The notes beneath the pieces were generated by a model. It was not told the DNA's origin and did no database searches. It worked only from the letters and a program-made list of their open reading frames with translations. 64,000 bases of DNA from Ruficoccus amylovorans. Lineage in GTDB: Bacteria; Verrucomicrobiota; Verrucomicrobiia; Opitutales; Cerasicoccaceae. This document shows positions 1 to 7,968 of the stretch, piece by piece. Numbering within the stretch: the first letter of the stretch is position 1; each line of letters opens with the position of its first letter. The stretch spans positions 186,001 to 250,000 of the forward strand of contig NZ_JACHVB010000035.1 of the NCBI RefSeq assembly GCF_014230085.1, written 5' to 3'. The position numbers and the translations under genes are program-made.

Positions 1-1373
1 GCTACGGACGCAAACCGATCCCCGACGAGGAATTCCAGGCCGACGCGGAGAAGGACGTTAACGAGTTCTCCCGCCGCCCGCTCAACCCCGACATCTGGCC
101 CCAGCTCAAGGCCAACATCCACTACCACGCGGGCGGTTACGACGACCCCAAGGCCTTCGCCGAGCTGCGCGAGAAGTGCCTCGACATCGAGAAAAAGGCC
201 GGGCGCGACCTCCAATTCGTGTTCTACATTTCGACCCCGCCCTCGGTTTTCAAGCCGATCCTCGAAAACCTCGGCTCCAGCGGCCTGGCCGCTCACGGCA
301 AGGGCACCCCGCTGGCCTCGAAGATGATTATCGAGAAGCCCTTCGGGCGCGACCTGGCCACCGCTCAGGAGTTGAACCAGATCATAGCCAACCAGTTTGA
401 CGAGCATCAGGTCTTCCGCATCGACCACTACCTGGGTAAGGAAACCGTGCAGGACCTCATGGTGCTGCGTTTTGCCAACACTATCTTTGAACCGATCTGG
501 AACCGTCGCTACGTGGACTGCGTGCAGATCACCGTGGCCGAAGACCTCGGTGTGGGAACGCGCGGGGGCTACTACGACACCAGCGGGGCGACCCGCGATA
601 TGCTCCAGAACCACACCATGCAGCTTCTCGCTCTCACGGCGATGGAGGCCCCGGTCTCGCTCGGGGCCGAGGACATCCGCGATGAGAAGGTCAAGCTGCT
701 CAAGTCCATCCAGCCCCTCAGGCTCGATCCGAAGGACGGCGACGCCGTGCGCGCCCAGTACGCCGAGGGCCTGATCGGCGGCGAGAAGGTGCCCGGCTAC
801 CTGCAGGAGAAGGACATCCCGGCGACTTCCTCGACCGAGACTTTTGCCGCGCTGCGCATGTCGATCAACAACTGGCGCTGGCAGGGGGTTCCTTTCTACC
901 TGCGCTCGGGTAAGCGCCTCGCGCGCCGCGTCTCCGAGATTGCTATCCAGTTTAAGCAGCCGCCCGGCGGCTTGTTCACGGACCCGTCGCGCTTCGACAT
1001 GGCCGCGAACACCCTCGTCATCCAGATCCAGCCGGACGAAGGCACGACCTTCCTGCTCAATTCGAAAATTCCTGGCCTGGAAACGCGTACTCAGCCGGTC
1101 AAGATGCACTTCCGCTACGCCACGACCTTTGGCTCGAACACGCCGGAGGCTTACGAGCGACTCATCCTCGACGCCATGGTCGGCGACTCCACGCTGTTCA
1201 TTCGCGGGGACGAGACTGAGACTTCGTGGAAGCTCTACACGCCGCTGCTTGAGTACTGGGAGGAATGCGGGCGCAAGGGGCTCGACTCCTACGCCTGCGG
1301 CTCGTGGGGACCGCTTTCGGCCGACCGCCTGCTGTGGGAGAGCAACCACGAGTGGCGCCGCGCCGGTCCCTGA
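1..1373 (+). CDS. zwf: glucose-6-phosphate dehydrogenase, 5' truncated by window edge
   Basis: Cytoplasmic enzyme that oxidises glucose 6-phosphate to 6-phosphogluconolactone with NADP, the first step of the oxidative pentose phosphate pathway. The reading frame is open from base 3 to the TGA at 1371-1373, giving about 456 visible residues. The N-terminal nucleotide-binding part is outside the window. The family hallmark RIDHYLGKE is encoded at about 418-444, and the following segment on to VLRFAN is typical of the substrate site. It is followed 41 bp later by opcA and then by pgl, so the three form a pathway block. Identity is secure; only the start is missing. Confidence 0.97.
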   Translation, partial: YGRKPIPDEEFQADAEKDVNEFSRRPLNPDIWPQLKANIHYHAGGYDDPKAFAELREKCLDIEKKAGRDLQFVFYISTPPSVFKPILENLGSSGLAAHGKGTPLASKMIIEKPFGRDLATAQELNQIIANQFDEHQVFRIDHYLGKETVQDLMVLRFANTIFEPIWNRRYVDCVQITVAEDLGVGTRGGYYDTSGATRDMLQNHTMQLLALTAMEAPVSLGAEDIRDEKVKLLKSIQPLRLDPKDGDAVRAQYAEGLIGGEKVPGYLQEKDIPATSSTETFAALRMSINNWRWQGVPFYLRSGKRLARRVSEIAIQFKQPPGGLFTDPSRFDMAANTLVIQIQPDEGTTFLLNSKIPGLETRTQPVKMHFRYATTFGSNTPEAYERLILDAMVGDSTLFIRGDETETSWKLYTPLLEYWEECGRKGLDSYACGSWGPLSADRLLWESNHEWRRAGP

Positions 1374-1414
1374 GTTCGCACCCTGCCGGAAAATCACCAA
1401 ACAAAGGCTGTTTT

Positions 1415-2413
1415 ATGACAGAGGATATGACCATTTTCGACGCGTTGCCGGGACAGCTCATGGATGTCTCCGAGGTGACGCACTCGCTCACCCAGATGTG
1501 GGCGGGTACGCCCAGCCTCGATCAGGAGGCTCCCTCCGAGTTCCGGGCCTCGCAGATGAACATCGTGCTGCACTTCGGCCTGAAAACCTCGCCCGACGAG
1601 GCTTTCGACCGGTTCAATACCGCCATTGCCTTTGCTCAGCGCTATCCGTGCCGCATCGTGGTCCTGTGCCCGATGGGGCGGGAGTCAAGCGACCGGCTGC
1701 TCCAGGGCAAGCTCTTCGCCCAGTGCTACGTCGGCTCCAGCATGCGCGAGATGTGCTGCTGCGAGGCGCTCATGCTCGGCTACCCGACGCGTGAGGCGGG
1801 CTTCCTCTCCAACCAGGTCTCGATCTGGCTGGAGAACGACCTGCCGACCTACCACTGGTTCAACCGCATCCCGGCCGAGCGCATCACGACCATGCACATG
1901 GACTTCGTGAAGCGTTGCCGCCGTGTCATCTACGACTCCGACATCGAGGAGGCGGACATTCTCAACGTGAAGTGGCCGCGCCCCGAGGCGGCGGTGGACC
2001 TCGCTCATGCACGCATCCTGCCCATCCGGCAGTCGCTTGGGCAGTTCCTCAGTCGTTACGACACGTCCAAGCTCGCCGGGGGGCTCCTCTCGGTGCAGGT
2101 CCGCTACACCGAAGGGCGCGAGGGCGAAGCCCGCAACCTGCTCAAGTGGACCGAGTCCTGTCTGCAAGCCTGCGCGAAGGACGCCAAACTTTCGCTCAAC
2201 GCGGAGTTTACGCTGCACAAGGCGGATTGCGACCACTGCCTCGAAATCGAGTGGAGCTACGATGACTCGCGGCACTTCCTGTGGACGCACGAGTCGAAGG
2301 GGCTCGACGCCCGCGTCACGGCCGACTTCGGCGCGGGGCGGGTCAGCTCGCCCATGCAGGTCGGCTTCCTCGAACCGGTCAACGCCCTGGCCGAGGCCCT
2401 GTTCTTCAACTAG
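1415..2413 (+). CDS. opcA: OpcA-like glucose-6-phosphate dehydrogenase assembly protein
   Basis: Predicted 332-residue cytoplasmic protein. I recognise it as the OpcA family, known from cyanobacteria and actinobacteria as an allosteric or assembly partner of glucose-6-phosphate dehydrogenase. The support is position directly after zwf, the expected length, and the general OpcA-like pattern; there is no catalytic motif to check. The ATG at 1415 is chosen because the frame upstream of it overlaps zwf, and an AAAGG lies about 8 bases before it. Pgl follows 117 bp downstream. The family assignment is good, but the biochemical role in this lineage is inferred from the relatives. Confidence 0.85.
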   Translation: MTEDMTIFDALPGQLMDVSEVTHSLTQMWAGTPSLDQEAPSEFRASQMNIVLHFGLKTSPDEAFDRFNTAIAFAQRYPCRIVVLCPMGRESSDRLLQGKLFAQCYVGSSMREMCCCEALMLGYPTREAGFLSNQVSIWLENDLPTYHWFNRIPAERITTMHMDFVKRCRRVIYDSDIEEADILNVKWPRPEAAVDLAHARILPIRQSLGQFLSRYDTSKLAGGLLSVQVRYTEGREGEARNLLKWTESCLQACAKDAKLSLNAEFTLHKADCDHCLEIEWSYDDSRHFLWTHESKGLDARVTADFGAGRVSSPMQVGFLEPVNALAEALFFN

Positions 2414-2488
2414 GATTTATGCGTATCCTGCCCGTCCGGCTCAGGTCTTGGCGGGCAGGAAGAACGCACGCTTTTTCGGATTTTCCCC

Positions 2489-2530
2489 GACTCTCAATCT
2501 CTCAAATTTTAAAACGCTCAAACCGCTCTC
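2489..2530 (+). repeat. degenerate AAACTCTC octamer repeat in the pgl leader
   Basis: The 42 bases just before the pgl start are built from degenerate octamers such as ACTCTC, AATCTCTC, AACGCTC and AAACCGCTCTC, and the run abuts the ATG. No Shine-Dalgarno sequence is visible between it and the start. The same kind of repeat is found before rhaA (25325-25361) and on both sides of the divergent gap at 45272-45376. The octamer pattern is seen directly. A role in translation is inference. Confidence 0.65.
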
Positions 2531-3262
2531 ATGAAGTCCATCCCCACTGATTACGGCCAGGTTCACATCGTCGGCGAAGAAGAACTCTATCTCGAAACGC
2601 TTCGCTACATCCGCCAGGCGGCGGAAAATGCGGGCTCCGGGCTGGCCCCCATCGGGCTGACCGGCGGCTCCACCCCGAAGGCGTTTTACCAGTGGGTTAC
2701 GGAGAAGAAAGCCCTCTCGCTGGACGTGGCGAAGAAGATTCTCTGGACGACCAGCGACGAGCGCTGCGTCCCCCAGAGTGACGACGACAGCAACTTCGGT
2801 CACGCCGACCGCGAGATGCTCAGCCCGCTCGGCGTACCGTCGGAGAACAAGCTCCCCTGGCCGACCGAGCTGGAACCTGCCGCCTGCGCCGACGCCTACA
2901 CCAAGGCCTGGAACGAGCGCGTGGGCAAGGACCGCGCCTACGATGTGTGCTTCGTCGGGATGGGCGGGGATAACCACACCCTGTCGCTTTTCCCCCATTG
3001 CCCGTTGATCGGTGCGGGGCTGACGGAGAGCTTTGCCGCCACCAATTGGCCCGAACGCGGCTGGCGCGTGACCCTGACTCCGCACGGCCTGAGCCTGTGC
3101 AAGCGCATTGTGGTTTCCTGCCCCGGCGCGGGTAAGGCCGAGGCGCTCAAGGCCGCCCTGCGAGGTGATTTCGACCCGACCAGCAAACCGATCCAGCTCC
3201 TGCGCGCCCACGCCGACAAGACCGTCTGGCTGGTGGACGAGGCCGCTGCCGCCCTGCTTTAA
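2531..3262 (+). CDS. pgl: 6-phosphogluconolactonase
   Basis: Predicted 243-residue cytoplasmic enzyme of the DevB/Pgl type that hydrolyses 6-phosphogluconolactone to 6-phosphogluconate, the second step of the pathway begun by zwf. Visible family motifs are GLTGGSTPK at residues 42-50 (phosphate loop), TSDERCVP at about 73-80, and GMGGDNHT near residue 145. The length matches the family. It lies in the same direction as zwf and opcA but has its own 117 bp leader, which is filled at its 3' end by octamer repeats and lacks a clear ribosome binding site. The ATG at 2531 fits the alignment of the first strand. Confidence 0.95.
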   Translation: MKSIPTDYGQVHIVGEEELYLETLRYIRQAAENAGSGLAPIGLTGGSTPKAFYQWVTEKKALSLDVAKKILWTTSDERCVPQSDDDSNFGHADREMLSPLGVPSENKLPWPTELEPAACADAYTKAWNERVGKDRAYDVCFVGMGGDNHTLSLFPHCPLIGAGLTESFAATNWPERGWRVTLTPHGLSLCKRIVVSCPGAGKAEALKAALRGDFDPTSKPIQLLRAHADKTVWLVDEAAAALL

Positions 3263-3332
3263 GGCCAGGTTTGTGGCGGAGGGGAAGGGGGCTGCGAGGC
3301 CGCTCTCGGATGCTCTCCAGAGCTATGTATTC

Positions 3333-3737
3333 ATGAAGCACTACGGTTCCTGTCTCTGCGGAGAGGTTACATATGAAATCGAAGGCGACTTCGGTCACTT
3401 CTTCCTTTGCCATTGCGACCGTTGTCGGAAGGACACCGGATCGGCGCACGCAGCTAACCTGTTTGCCTGGCAGGCCGGGATGAAATGGCTGACGGGCGAG
3501 ACCCGCGTGAAGACCTTTCATCTTCCGGGCACGCGGCACATGAAAAGCTTTTGCTCGGACTGCGGCTCGGCCTTGCCGTGTTTGCAAGAGGACGGAGCGC
3601 TGCTGGTGGTTCCGGCGGGGAGCCTGGATACGGATGTCCCGCTGCGGCCCGACGCGCATATCTGCATGGCCGACCGGGCGAACTGGGACGAGGCGCTGGA
3701 AAAGGTCCGAATGCTGGACGGACTGCCGGAGGGCTGA
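3333..3737 (+). CDS. GFA family zinc-binding protein
   Basis: Predicted 134-residue protein of the GFA family (glutathione-dependent formaldehyde-activating enzyme fold, Pfam PF04828). Zinc ligands are visible as CLCG at residues 7-10, CHCDRC at about 27-32, and CSDCGS in the centre, the usual pattern for this beta-tent fold. Most bacterial members have no known substrate, so formaldehyde activation should not be assumed. The ATG at 3333 gives the usual MxxYGSCLCG beginning; the frame upstream overlaps pgl. The 3' end faces the SRPBCC gene across a 54 bp convergent gap. Confidence 0.88.
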   Translation: MKHYGSCLCGEVTYEIEGDFGHFFLCHCDRCRKDTGSAHAANLFAWQAGMKWLTGETRVKTFHLPGTRHMKSFCSDCGSALPCLQEDGALLVVPAGSLDTDVPLRPDAHICMADRANWDEALEKVRMLDGLPEG

Positions 3738-3791
3738 GCCCGACAAGGAACGTCGGCTGCCTGGTACGGTTTGGCTGGCAGTCGGGCGGCT

Positions 3792-4253
3792 TCAGGCCTC
3801 GGTGTCAGCCAGTAGCAGGGCAGGGATGGCCGTGTTGCGGTAGGAGAAGATTGCCTCGACCCGTCGTCGGATCAGCGGGTAAGCGAGGTCGCCCAGCGGG
3901 GTGAGTGGTAGCTCGTAGGTCACATCGTCGATGATTCGCGTGCCGCCGTCAAACGACTCAAAATGGTGATGGTGGACCCAGCTTTTATAAGGCCCGGCCA
4001 GTTGCTCATCGACGAAGTGGTGCGGCGGGTTCCAGACGGGGATGCGCGTGCGCCAGCGCATGGGAAACCCGGAGATCCGCAGCCGGTAGTCGATCAGCGT
4101 GCCGGGGCACATGGTGATCGGCTCCGGGGTGAGGATTTCAAAGCCGAGGTTGTCGGGGGTGATGCGTTGCAGGTTGCGGGCGTCCGCGAAAAACGAAAAC
4201 ACTCGTTCGACAGGGAGGGGGAGTTCCAGCTCGGCGTGCAGACGGTGCTTCAT
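3792..4253 (-). CDS. SRPBCC / START-like superfamily protein
   Basis: Predicted 153-residue protein with the beginning typical of SRPBCC (polyketide cyclase / START-like) proteins: a short beta strand, LPLPVERVFSFFADARNLQRI, then a strand-rich body and a C-terminal helix. Such proteins bind lipophilic ligands in a helix-grip cavity; the ligand here cannot be read from the sequence. The ATG at 4253 is preferred because the longer frame upstream has no family-like content. It is divergent from the UPF0173 gene, with 142 bp between them. Fold assignment is good and function unknown. Confidence 0.78.
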   Translation of the reverse strand: MKHRLHAELELPLPVERVFSFFADARNLQRITPDNLGFEILTPEPITMCPGTLIDYRLRISGFPMRWRTRIPVWNPPHHFVDEQLAGPYKSWVHHHHFESFDGGTRIIDDVTYELPLTPLGDLAYPLIRRRVEAIFSYRNTAIPALLLADTEA

Positions 4254-4395
4254 GGGGTAGCCTATACCGTTGTCCCGCCGAAATAAAGTGGCGGGCTCTT
4301 TTTCATCAGGATTTTCTTCCGTCCGGGCGTGATGATCGCGGGGCGGCTTTCCTTTTTCCTGTTCAAGTGTGGTTAGGCTTTCTAAACTGGGCAGC

Positions 4396-5091
4396 ATGAA
4401 ACTGACGTATTTCGGCCATTCCGCCTGCTTGCTTGAAACCGAGGAGCACAAGCTCCTGTTCGACCCCTTCATTTCCGACAACCCCCTGTGCACAGTCAAA
4501 CTCGAAGATATCCAGTGCGACTACATCCTGCTCACGCACGGCCACAGCGACCACTACGGCGACACCGAGAGTATTTCCAGGGCTAATGACGCCCCTGTCA
4601 TCGCGACCTTCGAGCTGGCCTCCTACTGCGGCTCCAAGGGGCTGCGAACCGTTCCCATGAACATCGGCGGTTCGGCAGAGTTCCCCTTCGGGCGGGTCAA
4701 GCTGACCAGTGCTCACCACAGTTCCAGCTATCCGGGGCCGAACGGACTGCCTATCTATATGGGCGAACCGGCGGGCATCCTCGTCATGTCCGAAGGGCAG
4801 ACTTTTTATCACGCCGGGGATACCTCCCTGACGATGGATATGAAGCTGACCGGCGAACTGCACGAGATCGACCTTGCGCTGTTGCCGATCGGCGACCACT
4901 TCACGATGGGGATATTCGAGGCGATTAAGGCCGTCGGCTTCCTCAAGCCGAAGCGTGTAGTGCCCTGCCACTACAATACCTTTCCGCCCATCGAGACCGA
5001 TCCGATGGCCTTCGTCAGCAAACTGGCCGAAACCGAGGACATCGTCTGCGAAGGCCACGTGCTCGCTCCCGGCGAGTCGCTCCGGTTCTAG
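4396..5091 (+). CDS. UPF0173 metal-dependent hydrolase, metallo-beta-lactamase fold
   Basis: Predicted 231-residue cytoplasmic hydrolase. The signature THGHSDH at residues 47-53 gives the dinuclear metal site, and further ligands are visible as HHSSSYPG, FYHAGDT and PCHYNTFP. This order and length are those of the UPF0173 (YtkL-like) family, whose substrate is not established. The ATG at 4396 is chosen because MKLTYFGHSACLLE is the characteristic beginning. The downstream gap contains a chain of hairpins and a palindromic repeat and separates it from the convergent moeB-like gene. Confidence 0.92.
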   Translation: MKLTYFGHSACLLETEEHKLLFDPFISDNPLCTVKLEDIQCDYILLTHGHSDHYGDTESISRANDAPVIATFELASYCGSKGLRTVPMNIGGSAEFPFGRVKLTSAHHSSSYPGPNGLPIYMGEPAGILVMSEGQTFYHAGDTSLTMDMKLTGELHEIDLALLPIGDHFTMGIFEAIKAVGFLKPKRVVPCHYNTFPPIETDPMAFVSKLAETEDIVCEGHVLAPGESLRF

Positions 5092-5122
5092 TGTGGTGCT
5101 AGCTAAGTCCTTGCACAAAATA

Positions 5123-5187
5123 TTGGGGGCTCTGCACCCCCAAGCCCCGGTGCGTGACCGCACTGGACATTGAGGGGCGCTGCCCCT
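5123..5187. repeat. chain of three perfect hairpins
   Basis: Three consecutive short perfect stems can be read: TTGGGGG/CCCCCAA at 5123-5143, GTGCG/CGCAC at 5150-5163, and AGGGGC/GCCCCT at 5173-5187. The layout and the GGGGC-loop-GCCCC modules resemble the chains at 44202-44280 and 39288-39379. It lies in the convergent gap between the UPF0173 gene and the moeB-like gene. Seen directly; function unknown. Confidence 0.7.
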
Positions 5188-5253
5188 ACGCGTCCAAAAA
5201 GGCCGCTACCCCTGATTGCTGGTTCAATGTCTCAAAAGTTTTTTAGGGAGAGC

Positions 5254-5289
5254 GCGAGAGGGTGTTTTTTTCAAAAAACACCCTCTCGC
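5254..5289. repeat. dispersed palindrome, copy 1 (possible bidirectional terminator)
   Basis: A near-perfect palindrome: GCGAGAGGGTGTTTTTTT (5254-5271) faces its complement at 5272-5289 with one central mismatch. A second copy is at 48345-48381, and the flanks also match (CAAAAGTTTTTT before, ATAAA after). Both copies sit between convergent genes. The stem carries a T run on either strand, so it could end transcription from both sides, which is inference. Confidence 0.8.
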
Positions 5290-5323
5290 ATAAAACCCTC
5301 AAAGCTACTTTGAAACGCTTGCT

Positions 5324-6478
5324 CTAATAGCGGGTCATGGCGGGGTCGATTTCGCGGGCCCACTGGTCGATGCCGCCGCACATGCTGACGGCCTTGTCGA
5401 AGCCGCGTTCGCGCAGGAACTTGGCTGCGCGCAGGCTGCGGGCGCCGTGGTGGCAATAGACGATGACCTCCTGGTCGCGGGGGAGGGCGTCGGCCTGCGC
5501 GGGGAGCTGGCTCAGCGGGATGTGAGCGGAGCCGTCGATGCGGCAAATTTCGCGTTCAAAGCCTTCGCGTACGTCGAGCAGGACGGGCTTGTCGGCGGAT
5601 TCGGTTTTAGCCTTGGCGGTGTGAATATCAATTTCCATCAGGGTCTCTTCAGTCTGCGGTTCGTCAGTTTCGCAGGAAAACTCGTAGTTGTGCTGGTGCA
5701 ACCCTGAAATCGCGGGCTCGCTCCCGCACAGCGGGCACTGCGGATCTTTTTTCACGTTCAGGGTGCGCACACGGGCGTTGAGCGCGTCGATCACCAGCAA
5801 GCGCCCCTGGAGGCTCTCGCCGACGCCGAGCAGGTGCTTGAGGGCTTCCATCGCCTGATGGCTGCCGACGATCCCGCACAGAGCGCCGAAGACCCCGGCC
5901 TGTTCGCAGTTGGGGACGGTGCCGGGGGCGGGGATTTGCGGAAAAAGACAGCGGTAGCAGGGGCCTCCGGCCCGCGGGTTAAAGAGCGAGACCTGCCCCT
6001 CGAATTGGAAAATGCTCCCGTAAACGAGCGGTCGTCCGGCGAAGAAGGCGGCATCGTTGACCAGGTAGCGGGTGGGGAAGTTGTCCGAGCCGTCCACCAC
6101 GATATCGTAGCCGGAGATCAGTTCGACGGCGTTGTCCAGGGTGATGCCACCGCGGTGAAGCTCCAGGTTGCAGCTTGGGTTGAGCGCGTGCAGGCGCTCG
6201 GCGGCAGAGTCGAGCTTCGGGCGCCCGACAGCGGCCTGGGTGTGCAGGACCTGGCGCTGGAGGTTGTGCTCCTCGACCTTGTCGAAGTCGGCCATCCCGA
6301 GCGTGCCGACACCCCCGGCGGCCAGGTAGAGCGAAACCGGGCTGCCCAGCCCGCCCATACCGATGATGAGGACGCGCGCCTTGCGCAGTCGGGCCTGCCC
6401 GTCGATGCCGACTTGCGGCAGGCGGATATGCCGAGAGTAGCGGGACAGCTCTTGAGGAGAAAGTGACTCGTTGCCCAT
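5324..6478 (-). CDS. moeB: MoeB/ThiF-type adenylyltransferase fused to rhodanese
   Basis: Predicted 384-residue cytoplasmic enzyme. Residues 1-245 are an E1-like adenylating domain with the ATP loop GMGGLG at 40-45, the DFDKVEEHNLQRQ segment, and paired zinc cysteines (CYRC and CPLC). Residues from about 280 to the end are a rhodanese domain with the sulfur-carrying cysteine in VIVYCHHGARS. The same order occurs in MOCS3/Uba4 and in bacterial MoeBR, which activate a sulfur carrier such as MoaD or ThiS for C-terminal thiocarboxylation. The carrier is not in this window. Only 5 bp separate its start from the SHD1 gene upstream, so it may be co-transcribed with the exported-protein genes. Confidence 0.93.
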   Translation of the reverse strand: MGNESLSPQELSRYSRHIRLPQVGIDGQARLRKARVLIIGMGGLGSPVSLYLAAGGVGTLGMADFDKVEEHNLQRQVLHTQAAVGRPKLDSAAERLHALNPSCNLELHRGGITLDNAVELISGYDIVVDGSDNFPTRYLVNDAAFFAGRPLVYGSIFQFEGQVSLFNPRAGGPCYRCLFPQIPAPGTVPNCEQAGVFGALCGIVGSHQAMEALKHLLGVGESLQGRLLVIDALNARVRTLNVKKDPQCPLCGSEPAISGLHQHNYEFSCETDEPQTEETLMEIDIHTAKAKTESADKPVLLDVREGFEREICRIDGSAHIPLSQLPAQADALPRDQEVIVYCHHGARSLRAAKFLRERGFDKAVSMCGGIDQWAREIDPAMTRY

Positions 6479-6483
6479 TCCGT

Positions 6484-7227
6484 CTATTGTTCAGCTTCGG
6501 TGGGCGCTGTCGAGGTCTTGTCTTTGGCTTTTGAGAAATCCGGGGCCGTGGGCTCGATCGTCAGCGTGGCGATAATTTCCCCTTTGAAGGTGACGGTCGC
6601 TGTCAACGGGCTGAGCGTGTCGGAGAGGGGGGCGTTTCCGCCATCGGGCCAGGTCCAGCCGGGTTCCAATTCGGTCCGGCGGAGCTGGCTGCTGTTGCTG
6701 AGGGTGAAATGCTCGCCCGCCGGGAGGGTGAACTTCTTGCGTTCACTTTGCGGGAGCGGCTGAGGCGTCTCGGTTTCGGCTTTCGGCTTGGCCTGGGCGA
6801 GCTTGGCCGGTGTGCGTGTAAAAGTGTACGCGATCTCCAGGTCGGCCAGTTCGTAAGGGGACTGGTTGGTAACGGTGACCTTGTAAACGTGCCACCAGGT
6901 GAAAAGCACGAGCCCGTCCTCGGGCTGGCGTTGGAGGTCGGCGGTGGCGCTGTTCCCGGCCAGCTTGATGAGCGTGCCCTTTTCCTGCATGTCGGCGAGC
7001 TGCCACTCGCGGATGACGGCGAGGTCGTTTTTGGAAAAAGCCTCCACGGGAAGCTTGAAGGTGAGCTTGTCCGCCCGCTGGAGGACGATTTTTCCGTCCG
7101 TGATCTCGATGATACGCGCGTCGATGGTGCGCCCGTCGGTCAGGTTGAACGTGCGGAACTCCTGCGCCCGGGCCAAACTCAGGAACCCGAGAAAAAAGAG
7201 AATGAGGCTGGTGCGCAGGAGGGGCAC
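6484..7227 (-). CDS. exported SHD1-domain protein B
   Basis: Predicted 247-residue exported protein with a GTG start at 7227, chosen because it begins an ideal signal peptide (VPLLRTSLILFFLGFLSLARA) 4 bases after the stop of the preceding gene. Just after the signal is an SHD1-like segment (FNLTDGRTIDARIIEITDGK, then KLPVEAFSKNDL). That domain was named after yeast Sla1 and is common in exported planctomycete and verrucomicrobial proteins, with no fixed role. The C-terminal part has beta-strand character and an acidic, lysine-rich tail. It is paralogous to the gene just upstream at 7232-7948. Function unknown. Confidence 0.75.
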   Translation of the reverse strand: MPLLRTSLILFFLGFLSLARAQEFRTFNLTDGRTIDARIIEITDGKIVLQRADKLTFKLPVEAFSKNDLAVIREWQLADMQEKGTLIKLAGNSATADLQRQPEDGLVLFTWWHVYKVTVTNQSPYELADLEIAYTFTRTPAKLAQAKPKAETETPQPLPQSERKKFTLPAGEHFTLSNSSQLRRTELEPGWTWPDGGNAPLSDTLSPLTATVTFKGEIIATLTIEPTAPDFSKAKDKTSTAPTEAEQ

Positions 7228-7231
7228 GGGA

Positions 7232-7948
7232 TTACTTTTTATAAACTTTGGACCAGTCGTTTTTTTCCTTAAGACTGGAGGGGTTGGACCATTCCTGAAT
7301 GAGCTGGTCATCGTAGTAAACGCGGATCCAGATGCCCTCAAGCTTGTCGAGGCTCTTGTCCTTGCCGCCGTCGGCCCAGACGTAGCCCCTGGCCAGTTCG
7401 GTCGAGAGCATGTCGGCCTTGACGGAGTCGAATTCGAAATCGCTGCGCGCCTTGATCTGCGGGATGGTTAGCTCGCCCTGGACGATCTCGGTCTTGCCCT
7501 CGCGGCGACGGTCCGCGCCGAGCTCCATGTGAAAGGCCCAGAAGCCGTACATGATCTGGATGCCTTCCAGGGGCAGGTCGCTTTTATTGGTTAATTTGAT
7601 CTTGTAGTACCCGTCCCAGCGTTCGGCGAGGATGCCCGTGCCGACGTTGACCTCCTTGGGAGTGGTGCCGGAGGACTTGGCCTGGATGTCGAGCAAAGAG
7701 TCACGTCCGCTCAGTTCGCGGAGCATCCACAGGGTGATGTATTCCTGGTCCTCTTTGCTAAAGGCGGAGGGGGAGACGTTGAAGGCGCTTCCGTCCTCGC
7801 GCTTGATGCGGATCTTGTCGCCGACGACGTTGATCAGCTCGGCCTTCATTGTGCGCCCGTCCTTGGCGGTGAACTCGCGGTACTCGGCGTGCGCGAGCGC
7901 GGCGGCGAGGCAAAACAACAGGGCGGGGAATAGTCGATACAGTGGCAT
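7232..7948 (-). CDS. exported SHD1-domain protein A
   Basis: Predicted 238-residue exported protein. Residues 1-21 form a signal peptide ending ALAHA. Residues 23-71 are an SHD1-like domain (EFTAKDGRTMKAELINVVGD, then FNVSPSAFSKEDQEYI), closely parallel to that of its neighbour. The remainder, about 165 residues, looks like a beta-sandwich (YYKIKLTNKSDLPLEGIQI) and is shared in outline with the neighbour, which suggests a tandem duplication. It starts 20 bp after the C39-like gene and ends 4 bp before the next start, so the three are one transcription unit. Function unknown. Confidence 0.8.
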   Translation of the reverse strand: MPLYRLFPALLFCLAAALAHAEYREFTAKDGRTMKAELINVVGDKIRIKREDGSAFNVSPSAFSKEDQEYITLWMLRELSGRDSLLDIQAKSSGTTPKEVNVGTGILAERWDGYYKIKLTNKSDLPLEGIQIMYGFWAFHMELGADRRREGKTEIVQGELTIPQIKARSDFEFDSVKADMLSTELARGYVWADGGKDKSLDKLEGIWIRVYYDDQLIQEWSNPSSLKEKNDWSKVYKK

Positions 7949-7968
7949 GGCGTATTGAGTTTTTTCGG

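Noticed and set aside
3737-3786. GCCCGAC / GTCGGGC inverted repeat in the convergent gap after the GFA gene
   Set aside because: The stem is 7 bp with a loop of over 30 bases and no T run; likely chance in GC-rich sequence.
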